From contig BAEM01000008.1 of assembly GCA_000314955.1 (NCBI GenBank), positions 44,687-108,686 of the forward strand: DNA of 64,000 nucleotides. The letters are read 5' to 3'. Both the position numbers and the translations under genes were made by a program. A model generated the notes under the pieces. That model had not been told where the DNA came from. It searched no databases and saw nothing but the letters and a program-made list of their open reading frames with translations. Shown here piece after piece: positions 27,901 through 35,997 of this stretch. The stretch's first letter is position 1. Every line of letters starts with the position of its first letter. This DNA comes from Paraglaciecola chathamensis S18K6 (GTDB lineage: Bacteria > Pseudomonadota > Gammaproteobacteria > Enterobacterales > Alteromonadaceae).

Positions 27901-29419
27901 AATAATCATAAATAGTACGCTGCTTTGAGGAGAGCACGGCCATTGGGGTATCGTCACCCATTGAGCCAACGGCTTCTTGGCCATCTTTAGCGAGCACTTT
28001 TACGATTTGCTGAAGCTCTTCATAACTATAAGCAAACAACTTGTGGTACGTAGCCATCATGTTGTCGTCAAACACACGCTGACCAATCAATGAGGCGTCG
28101 CACTCTTCAACAGGCTTTAAGCGGCGAATGTTTTCGTCAATCCATTCGCGATAAGGATGACGGCCTTTAAGCTCTTCATCAATTTCGTTCGAACGCCAGA
28201 TTTTGCCGTTGTAAGTATCGACGGCTAGCATTTCACCTGGGCCAACGCGGCCTTTTTCTACTACGTCTTCAGGTTTGTAATCCCAGATGCCGATTTCAGA
28301 GGCAAGGGTAATCAAGCCATCTTTAGTGATTACGTAACGCGCTGGGCGCAAACCGTTTCGGTCTAGGTTACAAGCCACATGGCGTCCGTTGGTTAAAACG
28401 ATACCCGCTGGGCCGTCCCACGGCTCCATGTGCATTGAGTTAAACTCATAAAATGCACGAAGATCGTCGTCCATGGTGCTGTTGTTTTGATATGCGGGTG
28501 GCACAAGTAAACGCATAGCGCGGAACAAATCCATGCCGCCAGCAAGGAACAGCTCAAGCATGTTATCTAGTGATGAAGAGTCAGAGCCTTCTGTGTTAAC
28601 AAATGGCGCTGCATCTCCTAAATCAGGCAATAGTGGAGTAACAAACTTGCTGCTTCGTGCTTGAGCCCAATCGCGGTTACCACGAATGGTGTTAATTTCA
28701 CCATTGTGCGCTAAGAAGCGGAATGGCTGTGCCAATGGCCACTTAGGCAAAGTATTGGTAGAGAAGCGCTGGTGGAATACACAAATGGCAGATTGCATGC
28801 GCTCATCGGCTAAGTCTAAATAAAACTTAGGCAAATCTTTTGGCATGACTAAGCCTTTATAGACAGTAACTAGCGTTGATAAACACGCAATGTAAAATTC
28901 ACTGTCTTCGCTCATGCGTTTTTCAGCACGGCGACGGGCCATAAATAAACGACGCTCTAGGTCACGTTTACGCCATCCAGAAGGCGCATTAACAAAAACC
29001 TGTTCAATTTGCGGTACGCCAGAGGCAGCGAGATCACCCAATACTGAATGGTCAGTAGGCACGACTCGCCAACCTGCTACGCTTAGCGTTTCACGCTCTA
29101 ATTCTTCGTTCAAAATTTCACGGCCACGGGCCGCTAAGGTGTCGTCCTGATTGAGGAAAATAACCCCTACACCGTATTTCTTACTTAATTTCCAACCGTT
29201 TTCGGCGGCTATCTCTTTAAAAAACGCATCCGGTTTTTGAAGTAGCAAGCCACACCCATCCCCGGTTTTACCGTCGGCGGCGATACCACCACGGTGTTGC
29301 ATGCGATCCAATCCTTCAATGGCAGTGATAACAAGCTTGTGGCTGGCTTCGCCTTGTGTATGGGCGATTAGACCAAATCCACAGTTATCTTTGGAATCAT
29401 TAGGATTATATAAACTCAT
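24953..29419 (-). CDS. gltB: Glutamate synthase (NADPH) large subunit
   Basis: This 1488-aa enzyme turns glutamine plus 2-oxoglutarate into two glutamates. Domain order: class II glutamine amidotransferase with catalytic Cys13 exposed after removal of the propeptide (MSLYNPNDSKDN before CGFG), the central domain, the FMN-binding synthase domain (GGEDPARF, SVKLVSEPGVGTIATGVAKA, GGTGASPLTS) with 3Fe-4S cysteines (CHLNNCATGVATQ), and the C-terminal beta-helix (GGLEMHLIGDAND). Full length. GAAGGAG precedes ATG 29419. First gene of gltBD, the nitrogen-assimilation operon, divergent from arcB. Confidence 0.98.
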   Translation of the reverse strand: MSLYNPNDSKDNCGFGLIAHTQGEASHKLVITAIEGLDRMQHRGGIAADGKTGDGCGLLLQKPDAFFKEIAAENGWKLSKKYGVGVIFLNQDDTLAARGREILNEELERETLSVAGWRVVPTDHSVLGDLAASGVPQIEQVFVNAPSGWRKRDLERRLFMARRRAEKRMSEDSEFYIACLSTLVTVYKGLVMPKDLPKFYLDLADERMQSAICVFHQRFSTNTLPKWPLAQPFRFLAHNGEINTIRGNRDWAQARSSKFVTPLLPDLGDAAPFVNTEGSDSSSLDNMLELFLAGGMDLFRAMRLLVPPAYQNNSTMDDDLRAFYEFNSMHMEPWDGPAGIVLTNGRHVACNLDRNGLRPARYVITKDGLITLASEIGIWDYKPEDVVEKGRVGPGEMLAVDTYNGKIWRSNEIDEELKGRHPYREWIDENIRRLKPVEECDASLIGQRVFDDNMMATYHKLFAYSYEELQQIVKVLAKDGQEAVGSMGDDTPMAVLSSKQRTIYDYFRQQFAQVTNPPIDPLRENHVMSLATCIGREQNVFSETSGYAHRVLFESPVLIYTDLKQLREYDAEHYYSEVVDLNYKPEEGLKKAISRICNEVEYLVKTKRAAFVILSDRNVKSNRLTIPAAMAVGAVQRRLIDKSLRCDANIVVETASARDPHHFAVLLGLGATAVYPFLAYESIEQMADKGELGVSAMQGVLNYRKGINKGLYKIMSKMGISTIASYRSSKLFEAIGINADVTKLCFQGVPSRIQGAGFEDFEQDQINLSRVAWLKRKPINHGGLLKYVHGGEYHAYNPDVVTSLQKAVVSGKYDDYRVFSTLVNERSPSHFRDLLALKAESPAIDISEVEPAENLFKRFDTAAMSIGALSPEAHEALAIAMNRLGGKSNSGEGGEDPARFDTEKNSKIKQVASGRFGVTPHYLVNAEVIQIKVAQGAKPGEGGQLPGDKVNSYIAELRFAVPGVTLISPPPHHDIYSIEDLAQLIFDLKQVNPTAQISVKLVSEPGVGTIATGVAKAYADLITISGYDGGTGASPLTSVKYAGSPFELGLAETQQALVENGLRHKVRVQTDGGLKTGLDVVKGAILGAESFGFGTGPMVALGCKYLRICHLNNCATGVATQDEKLRENYFIGLPEMVMNYFKFIAEEVREIMASIGVTKLDDLIGRTELLEVLPGITAKQSRLDLSPILAKPKAGDHTKLFCSEIANTPLDKGDLNVQILNDAKEAISSLTGISLKYNVRNTDRSVGAMVSGAIAKVHGNQGMQDAPIQLQLTGTVGQSFGVWNAGGLEMHLIGDANDYVGKGMTGGKLVISNPTNISFDPHASAIMGNTCLYGATGGKLFAAGRAGERFGVRNSGAVAVVEGTGDNGCEYMTGGIVAVLGAVGVNFGAGMTGGFAYILDELDDIEHRINPELVEIMGIEDKVILSEHLRGLINQHYEETGSEYAMGLLNNFNEVLPKFRLIKPKTSNVKNLLGHISRSSSELSIQAQ

Positions 29420-30047
29420 TGACGTAACTCCTTCAACCGACGACTGGTCAGGGTTGTGTTTTAGGTTACTGCTTTATTTTCTATAACGCTCACGGGTAAA
29501 CTTTGGCACACAAAAAAGTGGCCTAATTGCGCCATGTCACGCTATGTATTCTTGTCGTTTTTATTATTGGGGATACCAGTCGAGTATCGAATATTTATAC
29601 TAAGCAGGCCGTACAAAATACCGAGTTAAAATATATAAATCAATTCAGAAGTTTGAACTTACTTGAAAAATCCTTACTTTATGTTGGGTTTTTTGTATAA
29701 ACTTATTTTAATTCAGTAAGTTACCAATCGTCCATTTAGTTGGTTATATCCTATGGAATAACAGCCATTTTTCTCGCCAAGTGTTAATAAATAGTTAATT
29801 TACACCGTTGCAAACAGTGACTTTTTGGTTTGCTAGTGAATATTTATGAGAAAAAAACGCATAAAAAGTATAAGTTACTATTTGGAAACACTGCCAAAAC
29901 GGGTGTGTTGAGGATATTTAGCTAAATTGTTTGAAAAATAAACAATGTCATAAAGCCCAGCTCAAGTAGCGATTATCAGTTGACCCTGTGTTCGAACTTG
30001 CTAGCATGGCGCGCTCATAGCCTCACTTTTAAGCACGAGAACATAGC
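29420..30047. other. Long AT-rich intergenic region between gltB and arcB
   Basis: No ORF of note. It must hold the gltB control region on the minus strand. Apart from the arcB promoter near its right end, I see no clear operator. Confidence 0.5.
29980..30007 (+). promoter_or_regulatory. Predicted arcB promoter
   Basis: TTGACC (29980-29985), a 16-nt spacer and TAGCAT (30002-30007) form a sigma-70-like promoter 40 bp before the arcB ATG. Confidence 0.5.
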
Positions 30048-32393
30048 ATGCAGCGACAAGAATCAGTAGAACCTTGGGCCCTTCGATTTGCCCAGTTTAT
30101 TAATCGTTTTGGCACTCTGCGTGTTAGCGTGTTATTCGTCATTCTGACCCTCATCTTCACCATGACAGGCACCTACTTCTTGCGTATTTACATCATAGGG
30201 GATGTGAAGCTAGAAGATTTTATGAGTGCAATTATCCTGACCATCGTCAGTGCGCCTTGGGTATTGTTTTTCTTCAGTGAGTTGGTCAAACAACTTGAGC
30301 GCTCCAGAGGGCATTTAGCCGAAGCGGTAACCCAATTAGAGCGCTTACGTGAAGAAGATATTCTGCTTAGCCGTGAGCTGCAAAACAATATTAAACAGCT
30401 TAACTACGAGATAGAGCAGCGTAAAAATGCCCAAGAAGAGCGTGAAAGCGTATTCGTAGAATTAGAAAATGAAATTAAAGACAGAGCTGAAAAAGAAGCC
30501 CAAGCGCTGCGTTTGTCTACCTTGTTGCGTTCAATCATTGATGCCTCGCCAGATCTTATTTACTACCGTAACGAAGAAGGACAGTTTGCTGGTTGTAACC
30601 GCTTAGCAGAACAAATGACCGGCCGAACCGAAGCGGAATTAATTGGCTTAACCCCGCATGAAGTTTGGGAAGAAGAGCTAGCGAGCCAAGTGGCAGCCAG
30701 TGATCATGAAGTACTAGAAAATGATGTAAGCATTACTGAAGAGGTTTGGCTGCGCTTTGCCGATGGTCGCCGTGGTTACTTTGAAATGCGCAAAGTACCT
30801 TTCTATGACAAAGACAATAAACGCTTAGGGTTATTAGCGTTTGGCCGTGATATTACAGAGCGTAAGCAGGCTGAAAATATCGTCGCAAAAGCCAGTAAAG
30901 ATAAAACCAAATTTATCGCTACCATTAGCCATGAGTTGCGTACGCCGTTAAACGGTATTGTCGGCTTAAGCCGTATGCTGCGAGATACTAAACTAGACAA
31001 AGAGCAATTTGCTTGGGTGAGTACCATTTACGCCAGCGGTATTACTTTGGGGAATATCTTTAACGATATTATTGATATCGATCGCATGGGTCGTGACAAA
31101 CTCGAACTTTCATTGAAAACGGTATCGATAAAAGATTTCACCGAAGAGCTAAGCAGTATTATCAAATTGCTCGCTGCCGATAAAGGCCTTGCGTTTGATA
31201 CCGACATTAAAGAGCCGCTGCCAGATTTTGTCGAAGTGGACGGCACCAGATTGCGCCAAATTTTGTGGAACTTGCTATTCAATGCGGTCAAGTTCACGCA
31301 AAAAGGGAAAGTGAGCTTAAGTGTTGAAGCGCACACAGCGGGTGATGGTATTAGTCACGTGAAATTTTGCGTTGGGGACACCGGCGTTGGTATACCTCAA
31401 ACCGAGCTCGATAAAATATTTGCTATGTATTACCAAGTTAACTTGCCTGAGCATCAAAGTGCCACGGGAACCGGTATCGGCTTGGCGATATGTCAACAAA
31501 TGGTGTCACTGATGAACGGTGACATAAAAGTCAGTAGTGAAATCGGTAAAGGCACCTGTTTCACGGTGGAGTTGCCATTACCCATAAGCAAACGCCCCAT
31601 GCAAGTGGAAGAGCTGCAAGTACGTGGCCTGAATATTCTGTTGGTGGAAGATATAGAACTCAACGTGATGGTTGCCAAAGCGCTATTAGAGAAGCTTGAC
31701 CAGCATGTTGATGTGGCCATGACAGGCAGCGAAGCGATAAAAATGGTACGCGATAAACAGTACGACTTAATCTTGCTTGATATCCAATTACCGGATATGA
31801 CAGGTTTTGATGTTGCCGCAACCCTGCACGAAGAAAGTTTGGTTGAACAAACCAGTATTGTTGCCTTAACGGCCAATGTGATTAAGCGTCGCCAAGAATA
31901 CTTGGACAGCGGCATGGACGATGTTGTGGCAAAACCGGTTAAGAAGAGCCGTATCATTGAAGTATTTAACTCGCTGTTCAGTGAGCATTCTTACGAGTCG
32001 CACAAACCTAATGAAGAAGAGCCAGATAAAGAGCTTGATGCCATTTTAGATTTAGATTTGCTGCAGATGTTGGTGGATACCATCGGCCACGAAATGGTCA
32101 GCACCAGTGTTAAAGTGTTTGAAGAAAACATGCCGGTTTATCTAGAAATACTGCAACTTAGCTTAAGCGCTGATGAGAAAGACGAAGTGTGCTCTCAGGC
32201 CCATAAAATAAAAGGGGCTGCAGGCTCGGTTGGTTTGGCCAGAGTGCAAAAAATTGCTAATCAAATTCAACAAGGCGACCATCCAGCTTGGTGGGAAAAT
32301 GTGCACGATTGGGTAGAAGAACTGACGTTTGCTGCTGAACAAGACATGCAAAAACTGGGTGAATGGCTAACCAAGCAAGATATTGATGATTAG
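30048..32393 (+). CDS. arcB: Aerobic respiration control sensor kinase ArcB
   Basis: This 781-aa tripartite hybrid kinase senses the quinone pool and phosphorylates ArcA. Two N-terminal TM helices (about 25-50 and 58-78) are followed by a coiled linker (80-155), PAS domain (155-275), histidine kinase with H295 (ISHELRTPLNG) and ATP-binding N/G boxes (NAVKF, DTGVGIP, GTGIGLA), a receiver domain with D578 (LLLDIQ context) and an HPt domain with H719 (AHKIKGAAGS). These match E. coli H292, D576 and H717. Of the two E. coli redox cysteines, C180 is kept (C183 here), but C241 is not: the site reads GYFEMRK instead of ACFEIRK. Confidence 0.96.
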   Translation: MQRQESVEPWALRFAQFINRFGTLRVSVLFVILTLIFTMTGTYFLRIYIIGDVKLEDFMSAIILTIVSAPWVLFFFSELVKQLERSRGHLAEAVTQLERLREEDILLSRELQNNIKQLNYEIEQRKNAQEERESVFVELENEIKDRAEKEAQALRLSTLLRSIIDASPDLIYYRNEEGQFAGCNRLAEQMTGRTEAELIGLTPHEVWEEELASQVAASDHEVLENDVSITEEVWLRFADGRRGYFEMRKVPFYDKDNKRLGLLAFGRDITERKQAENIVAKASKDKTKFIATISHELRTPLNGIVGLSRMLRDTKLDKEQFAWVSTIYASGITLGNIFNDIIDIDRMGRDKLELSLKTVSIKDFTEELSSIIKLLAADKGLAFDTDIKEPLPDFVEVDGTRLRQILWNLLFNAVKFTQKGKVSLSVEAHTAGDGISHVKFCVGDTGVGIPQTELDKIFAMYYQVNLPEHQSATGTGIGLAICQQMVSLMNGDIKVSSEIGKGTCFTVELPLPISKRPMQVEELQVRGLNILLVEDIELNVMVAKALLEKLDQHVDVAMTGSEAIKMVRDKQYDLILLDIQLPDMTGFDVAATLHEESLVEQTSIVALTANVIKRRQEYLDSGMDDVVAKPVKKSRIIEVFNSLFSEHSYESHKPNEEEPDKELDAILDLDLLQMLVDTIGHEMVSTSVKVFEENMPVYLEILQLSLSADEKDEVCSQAHKIKGAAGSVGLARVQKIANQIQQGDHPAWWENVHDWVEELTFAAEQDMQKLGEWLTKQDIDD

Positions 32394-32399
32394 CATTAT

Positions 32400-32434
32400 G
32401 GGCGCCAAGGATAGACTATCTTGGCGCTAAATTT
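32400..32434 (+). terminator. arcB terminator
   Basis: GCGCCAAGGATA/TATCTTGGCGC stem (one bulged G) followed by TAAATTT, 8 bp after the arcB stop; moderate T-run. Confidence 0.6.
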
Positions 32435-32497
32435 GCCTCACGTGAGTGGGGCGCATCTATACCACGCATCTTTATAGGGAATAAGCATAAATATTGC

Positions 32498-32526
32498 TTG
32501 TGCCTACCGACCAGTTTATATACAAT
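32498..32526 (+). promoter_or_regulatory. Promoter of rpsF-rpsR-rplI
   Basis: TTGTGC (32498-32503), 17-nt spacer, TACAAT (32521-32526) followed by TCGCGCC. The same TACAATTCGCGCC block ends the predicted rplU promoter, suggesting a shared ribosomal-protein promoter style. Confidence 0.6.
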
Positions 32527-32619
32527 TCGCGCCGCTTAAAACAGTCACTTTAATTTTAGTTCCTTGTCTCCATACAGTCTGACTGTGCTGTCGAGGCTAC
32601 AACCGTGAGGAGCAATATG

Positions 32620-33024
32620 ATGCGTCATTACGAAATCGTATTCATGGTTCACCCTGACCAGAGTGAACAAGTTCCAGGTATGATCGAGCGTTATACCGGA
32701 ATTCTTACCCAAAATGGTGGCACAATCCACCGTATGGAAGATTGGGGCCGTCGTCAATTGGCTTACCCAATCGACAAACTACACAAAGCACACTACGTAC
32801 TTATCAATGCTGAAGCTTCTGCTGAAGCCGTTGAAGAGCTAGAGACTGCTTTCCGTTTCAATGACGTTGTATTGCGTAACCTAGTTATGCGTACTAAAGA
32901 TGCTGAAACAGAGCAATCGCCTATGGCTAAAGAAGAGCGTCGTGAAAAGCGTGACGAAAGACCGTCTTCTGAAGACAAGTCTGTAGAACCTGAAGCAGCT
33001 ACTGCTTCTGACGAAAAAGAATAA
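32620..33024 (+). CDS. rpsF: 30S ribosomal protein bS6
   Basis: This 134-aa small-subunit protein binds 16S rRNA with bS18. The start is the second of two adjacent ATGs, giving the family N-terminus [26 protein letters not shown] is at proper spacing, and the longer frame from a GTG at 32605 overlaps the ribosome-binding site. The C-terminal ~30 residues are charged and end ASDEKE, resembling the region modified by RimK in E. coli S6, though the terminal residues differ. First gene of rpsF-rpsR-rplI; a priB gene is not present between rpsF and rpsR. Confidence 0.97.
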   Translation: MRHYEIVFMVHPDQSEQVPGMIERYTGILTQNGGTIHRMEDWGRRQLAYPIDKLHKAHYVLINAEASAEAVEELETAFRFNDVVLRNLVMRTKDAETEQSPMAKEERREKRDERPSSEDKSVEPEAATASDEKE

Positions 33025-33035
33025 GGAGACAAAAA

Positions 33036-33263
33036 ATGGCTCGTTTTTTTAGACGTCGTAAATTCTGCCGTTTCTCAGCTGATGGTGTTGTTCAGATCGA
33101 TTATAAAGACATCGCTATGTTGAAAAACTATGTCACTGAAAGTGGTAAAATCGTACCTAGCCGTATCACTGGAACTAGCGCTAAATATCAGCGTCAGTTG
33201 TCAACTGCTATCAAGCGCGCGCGCTTCCTAGCATTGCTTCCATATACTGATTCTCACAAGTAA
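33036..33263 (+). CDS. rpsR: 30S ribosomal protein bS18
   Basis: This 75-aa protein binds 16S rRNA as the partner of bS6 on the platform of the small subunit. The sequence is typical: [17 protein letters not shown] at the start and the [13 protein letters not shown] block in the middle. AAGGAG precedes the ATG. It lies 11 bp after rpsF and 26 bp before rplI. Confidence 0.97.
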   Translation: MARFFRRRKFCRFSADGVVQIDYKDIAMLKNYVTESGKIVPSRITGTSAKYQRQLSTAIKRARFLALLPYTDSHK

Positions 33264-33289
33264 CCCTAGCGAAATTAAGAGGTAGCAAG

Positions 33290-33742
33290 ATGGAAATCAT
33301 ACTACTAAACAAGGTCGCTAACCTGGGCGGCTTGGGTGACAATGTCACTGTAAAATCAGGTTATGCACGTAACTACTTGTTCCCTCAAGGACAAGCGGTT
33401 CCTGCTACTAAAGCAAACGTAGAAAAATTTGAAGCACGTCGTGCAGAGCTTGAAGCAAAAATTGCTGACCAGCTTGCAGCGGCTGAAGCACGCGCAGCAA
33501 AAGTTGCTGAGTTGGCTGAAGTCACTATCGCAGCACCTGCTGGCGACGAAGGTAAATTGTTCGGATCTATCGGTACTCGTGACATCGCAGTAGCAATTAC
33601 TGCCGCTGGTGTTGAGATTGCTAAATCTGAAGTTAAATTGCCTACTGGTACTTTGCGTGAAACTGGCGAGTTCGAAATCGACCTACAGTTGCATTCAGAA
33701 GTTACTACTACAATCAAATTGATTGTTATTCAAGAAGCTTAA
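33290..33742 (+). CDS. rplI: 50S ribosomal protein bL9
   Basis: This 150-aa large-subunit protein has two globular domains joined by a long helix: the N-terminal domain with [17 protein letters not shown] and the signature [13 protein letters not shown], an Ala/Glu-rich connecting helix (about residues 45-75), and the C-terminal domain ([11 protein letters not shown] onward). Last gene of the operon; a strong terminator follows 25 bp after the stop. Confidence 0.97.
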   Translation: MEIILLNKVANLGGLGDNVTVKSGYARNYLFPQGQAVPATKANVEKFEARRAELEAKIADQLAAAEARAAKVAELAEVTIAAPAGDEGKLFGSIGTRDIAVAITAAGVEIAKSEVKLPTGTLRETGEFEIDLQLHSEVTTTIKLIVIQEA

Positions 33743-33763
33743 TTTAAGCCTTTTTGGATACTA

Positions 33764-33805
33764 AAAACACCGCCTAGTACAAGATGTACTAGGCGGTGTT
33801 TTTTT
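33764..33805 (+). terminator. rpsF-rpsR-rplI terminator
   Basis: A perfect 14-bp stem ACACCGCCTAGTAC/GTACTAGGCGGTGT is followed by seven T. Confidence 0.95.
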
Positions 33806-33816
33806 ATGTGCTGAAT

Positions 33817-34104
33817 TTATACCAATACCATCGAATAATACCATTCCACTTTAATAAGTGATCACTCAGCGAGAGTTTAAAAGGGCTTAAACAAGGCGCA
33901 TGACTGAATGAATAGTTGTTCTCTTTCGAAGTCATGCAAAGCAGTGTAAGCCCTTTTAAAACTCGCCTGAAAGGAATGCCCCAGCAGCTTTTGCTCTGCG
34001 TTCTCACTATTCGAAAGGGAACAACCATTACTTCATAGCGACGCCTTAACCAAAAACCGCTGGACGCATTCTGAGGGGGCACTTATTAATGCGGATTGGT
34101 ATAA
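33817..34104. mobile_element. MITE-like palindromic repeat element (288 bp)
   Basis: Ten-bp terminal inverted repeats TTATACCAAT (33817-33826) and ATTGGTATAA (34095-34104) enclose nested pairs: TTAATAAGTG/CACTTATTAA (33851-33860, 34080-34089), GTTGTTCTCTTTCGAA with its 15/16 complement (33915-33930, 34010-34025), and GTTTAAAAGGGCTTA with its near complement (about 33875-33889, 33948-33963). No ORF. A related end lies at 23377-23437. A block CACTCAGCGAGAGTTTAAA (33863-33882) is repeated just outside the right end (34112-34130) and runs into the 3' end of the MOSC gene. Confidence 0.7.
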
Positions 34105-34133
34105 TTGGCCACTCAGCGAAAATTTAAAGGGAT

Positions 34134-34775
34134 TTAATCAAGGCGCTCGATGCGCCGAAGCAGTTTTTCCTGCCACTGTGGGTCTAAACCTTTTGCATCA
34201 CTTAAATAACGTAGCGAGGCGACAGATGAGCTTTTGTCGAAATGTTGCTTCACAAAAGATGCCACAGACACATTGGTATTAGGCCGTTCAATTAGTGTGA
34301 TGTCATCGCCTAATCGAATTGCACCAGCTTTTAATACCCGATAGTACCAGCCCGTTATCTGTTGCTCATTGATTAACTGGACCAAGCCTTTTTGATTTAA
34401 CTTTTCCTCTATTTTCCAGCATGGGATACGCGGTGAACTTACTTGCACCTCGATTTCGCCAATCCGGTAAATATCACCAATATTGACGTTGCTATCGCAC
34501 ATTGTTGCGCTACTGATATTTTCGCCAATACTGCCAGCAATCGCTCTCTTGTGCAGCAGAGGGTGACGTTTGATGATGGTTTCGTAGCCATGCAGTGCAT
34601 ATTGATGCAGGGCTCGCTCGGGGCCTCCGTGAAAGCGTTTATCCACCTGAATGTCATCAGTGATACCGAGGTGATCTACTTTCACCGATGTGACAGGGCG
34701 TTTATCGATGCCAGAGAGCGCATTTTTAGGACCAATAGGACGCGCTTTTCCTGCGAATAAGCCTAATACTTTCAT
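34134..34775 (-). CDS. MOSC-domain protein (YiiM-like)
   Basis: This 213-aa protein matches the YiiM group: a MOSC domain (about residues 20-160, with KRFHGGPERALHQY, SIGENIS and SSPRIPCWKIEEKL, where Cys is the predicted molybdenum-cofactor ligand) and a C-terminal three-alpha domain (about 165-213). YiiM and relatives use the molybdenum cofactor to reduce N-hydroxylated bases such as 6-N-hydroxylaminopurine. The last codons and stop lie in sequence repeated in the adjacent MITE-like element, so the C-terminus may have been re-edged by that insertion. Divergent from the ECF sigma gene. Confidence 0.85.
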   Translation of the reverse strand: MKVLGLFAGKARPIGPKNALSGIDKRPVTSVKVDHLGITDDIQVDKRFHGGPERALHQYALHGYETIIKRHPLLHKRAIAGSIGENISSATMCDSNVNIGDIYRIGEIEVQVSSPRIPCWKIEEKLNQKGLVQLINEQQITGWYYRVLKAGAIRLGDDITLIERPNTNVSVASFVKQHFDKSSSVASLRYLSDAKGLDPQWQEKLLRRIERLD

Positions 34776-34883
34776 ACTGATTCCGTTTTATTAATGACAA
34801 ATAGTGGTTTCTTTTTTGCGGCTTTAAACCTTTGTAGGTTAACCTGCGACTTATTTTATAACCTAGCTAACGAAGACAAAAGA

Positions 34884-35450
34884 TTGACTGAGTATTCAAA
34901 CATTGTTGCCGCTGAGCACAAGTTTGCCACCGATGACGAGCGGCAGCTACTGTTAGCGGTGAAAAATGGCAACCGACAGGCTTATCATCAGCTATATCAT
35001 CAATATATCGGTCAGGTGTATGCGCTGTGTTATCGCCTAACGGGAGATAAGTCGTTAGCCGAGGATGCATCACAAGAGGTGTTTATCCAATTGTGGCGCA
35101 AAATTGGCGATTATTCAGAACAAAGTAAGTTTTCTACTTGGCTGCATACAGTGACATCTCACATTACGATTTCCTATATCCGGAAACAGCGGGGTTGGGT
35201 ACAACGCATGTTTAATATAGAGAACTCAAGCGCGGTAAATAATATTGCTGAGCCTTCTGCGGGAGAAGTGGATATTGAAAAGTATGTGTTGCGTCTGCCA
35301 GAACGTGCGCGAATCGTTTTTGTTTTGCATGCAATAGAAGGCTATCGCCACGAAGAAATCGCCCAAATGACCAATATGGCAATTGGAACGAGTAAAGCAC
35401 AATTCCATCGAGCGAAACAGTTATTAGAGGAGTGGATGGGTTATGCATAA
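34884..35450 (+). CDS. ECF-type RNA polymerase sigma factor
   Basis: This extracytoplasmic-function sigma factor has region 2 (about residues 20-90, with YHQLYHQYIGQVYALCYRLTG, AEDASQEVFIQLW) and region 4 (RLPERARIVFVLHAIEGYRHEEIAQ, then an HTH GTSKAQFHRAKQLL). The frame is open back to an ATG at 34794, but only 18 bp would then separate it from the divergent MOSC gene, and a promoter-like TTGTAG-N18-TTATAA lies at about 34832-34861 inside that extension. I therefore favour the TTG at 34884 (188 aa), with moderate certainty. The stop overlaps the putative anti-sigma gene by 8 bp, so the two are probably translationally coupled. Confidence 0.85.
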   Translation: MTEYSNIVAAEHKFATDDERQLLLAVKNGNRQAYHQLYHQYIGQVYALCYRLTGDKSLAEDASQEVFIQLWRKIGDYSEQSKFSTWLHTVTSHITISYIRKQRGWVQRMFNIENSSAVNNIAEPSAGEVDIEKYVLRLPERARIVFVLHAIEGYRHEEIAQMTNMAIGTSKAQFHRAKQLLEEWMGYA

Positions 35451-35976
35451 GCCAGATTTTGAACATGCCTTGCAAGACAAGCTTGCGCAGCTGGATAAGC
35501 AAAAGCAGCCTGAACGCGATTTATGGCCGGGTATCGAGTTAGCGCTGGTTAAGCAAGAAGACCAAGCCCGCAACGTACATGACTTGAGCGATAAAAAGGT
35601 GCGAGTTAATGACAACAGTCGTTATTGGGGGCGAGCGGTAGCGCTTGCAGCAGCAGTGGCTATTATCGCCCTTGTGAGCTGGAAGGGCGTGCTACCAAAT
35701 GACGACATGATAAGCGGTGAAGAGTTAGTTGCCGCCCTTAGCGCACAGCACGAAGAGCAGAAAAATGCCTTATTAGTGCAGTTTGAAGGAAAAAACGCAC
35801 TGACCAACAATTGGCAGCAACAATTAGCTGAACTTGATAGTGCTGCTGAGGCGATTAAGAAAGCGTTGCTGAATGAACCAGACAATATGGCGTTGTTGAA
35901 AATGCTACAAAGCGTGCATCAGCAACAGATCAATTTAATAGAGCGTGTGCATTCACCTAAGTGGTCGCAAATCTAA
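35443..35976 (+). CDS. Putative membrane anti-sigma factor
   Basis: This 177-aa protein has a cytoplasmic N-terminal part (about 1-62), one TM helix (about 63-82, AVALAAAVAIIALVSW) and a periplasmic coiled-coil-like C-terminal part rich in Gln/Glu/Leu. It overlaps the ECF sigma gene by 8 bp, the usual arrangement of a sigma/anti-sigma pair. No HXXXCXXC zinc motif is seen. The assignment rests on position and topology rather than on a named domain. Confidence 0.7.
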   Translation: MHKPDFEHALQDKLAQLDKQKQPERDLWPGIELALVKQEDQARNVHDLSDKKVRVNDNSRYWGRAVALAAAVAIIALVSWKGVLPNDDMISGEELVAALSAQHEEQKNALLVQFEGKNALTNNWQQQLAELDSAAEAIKKALLNEPDNMALLKMLQSVHQQQINLIERVHSPKWSQI

Positions 35977-35997
35977 TATGAATGCTAGGAGTCAAAA

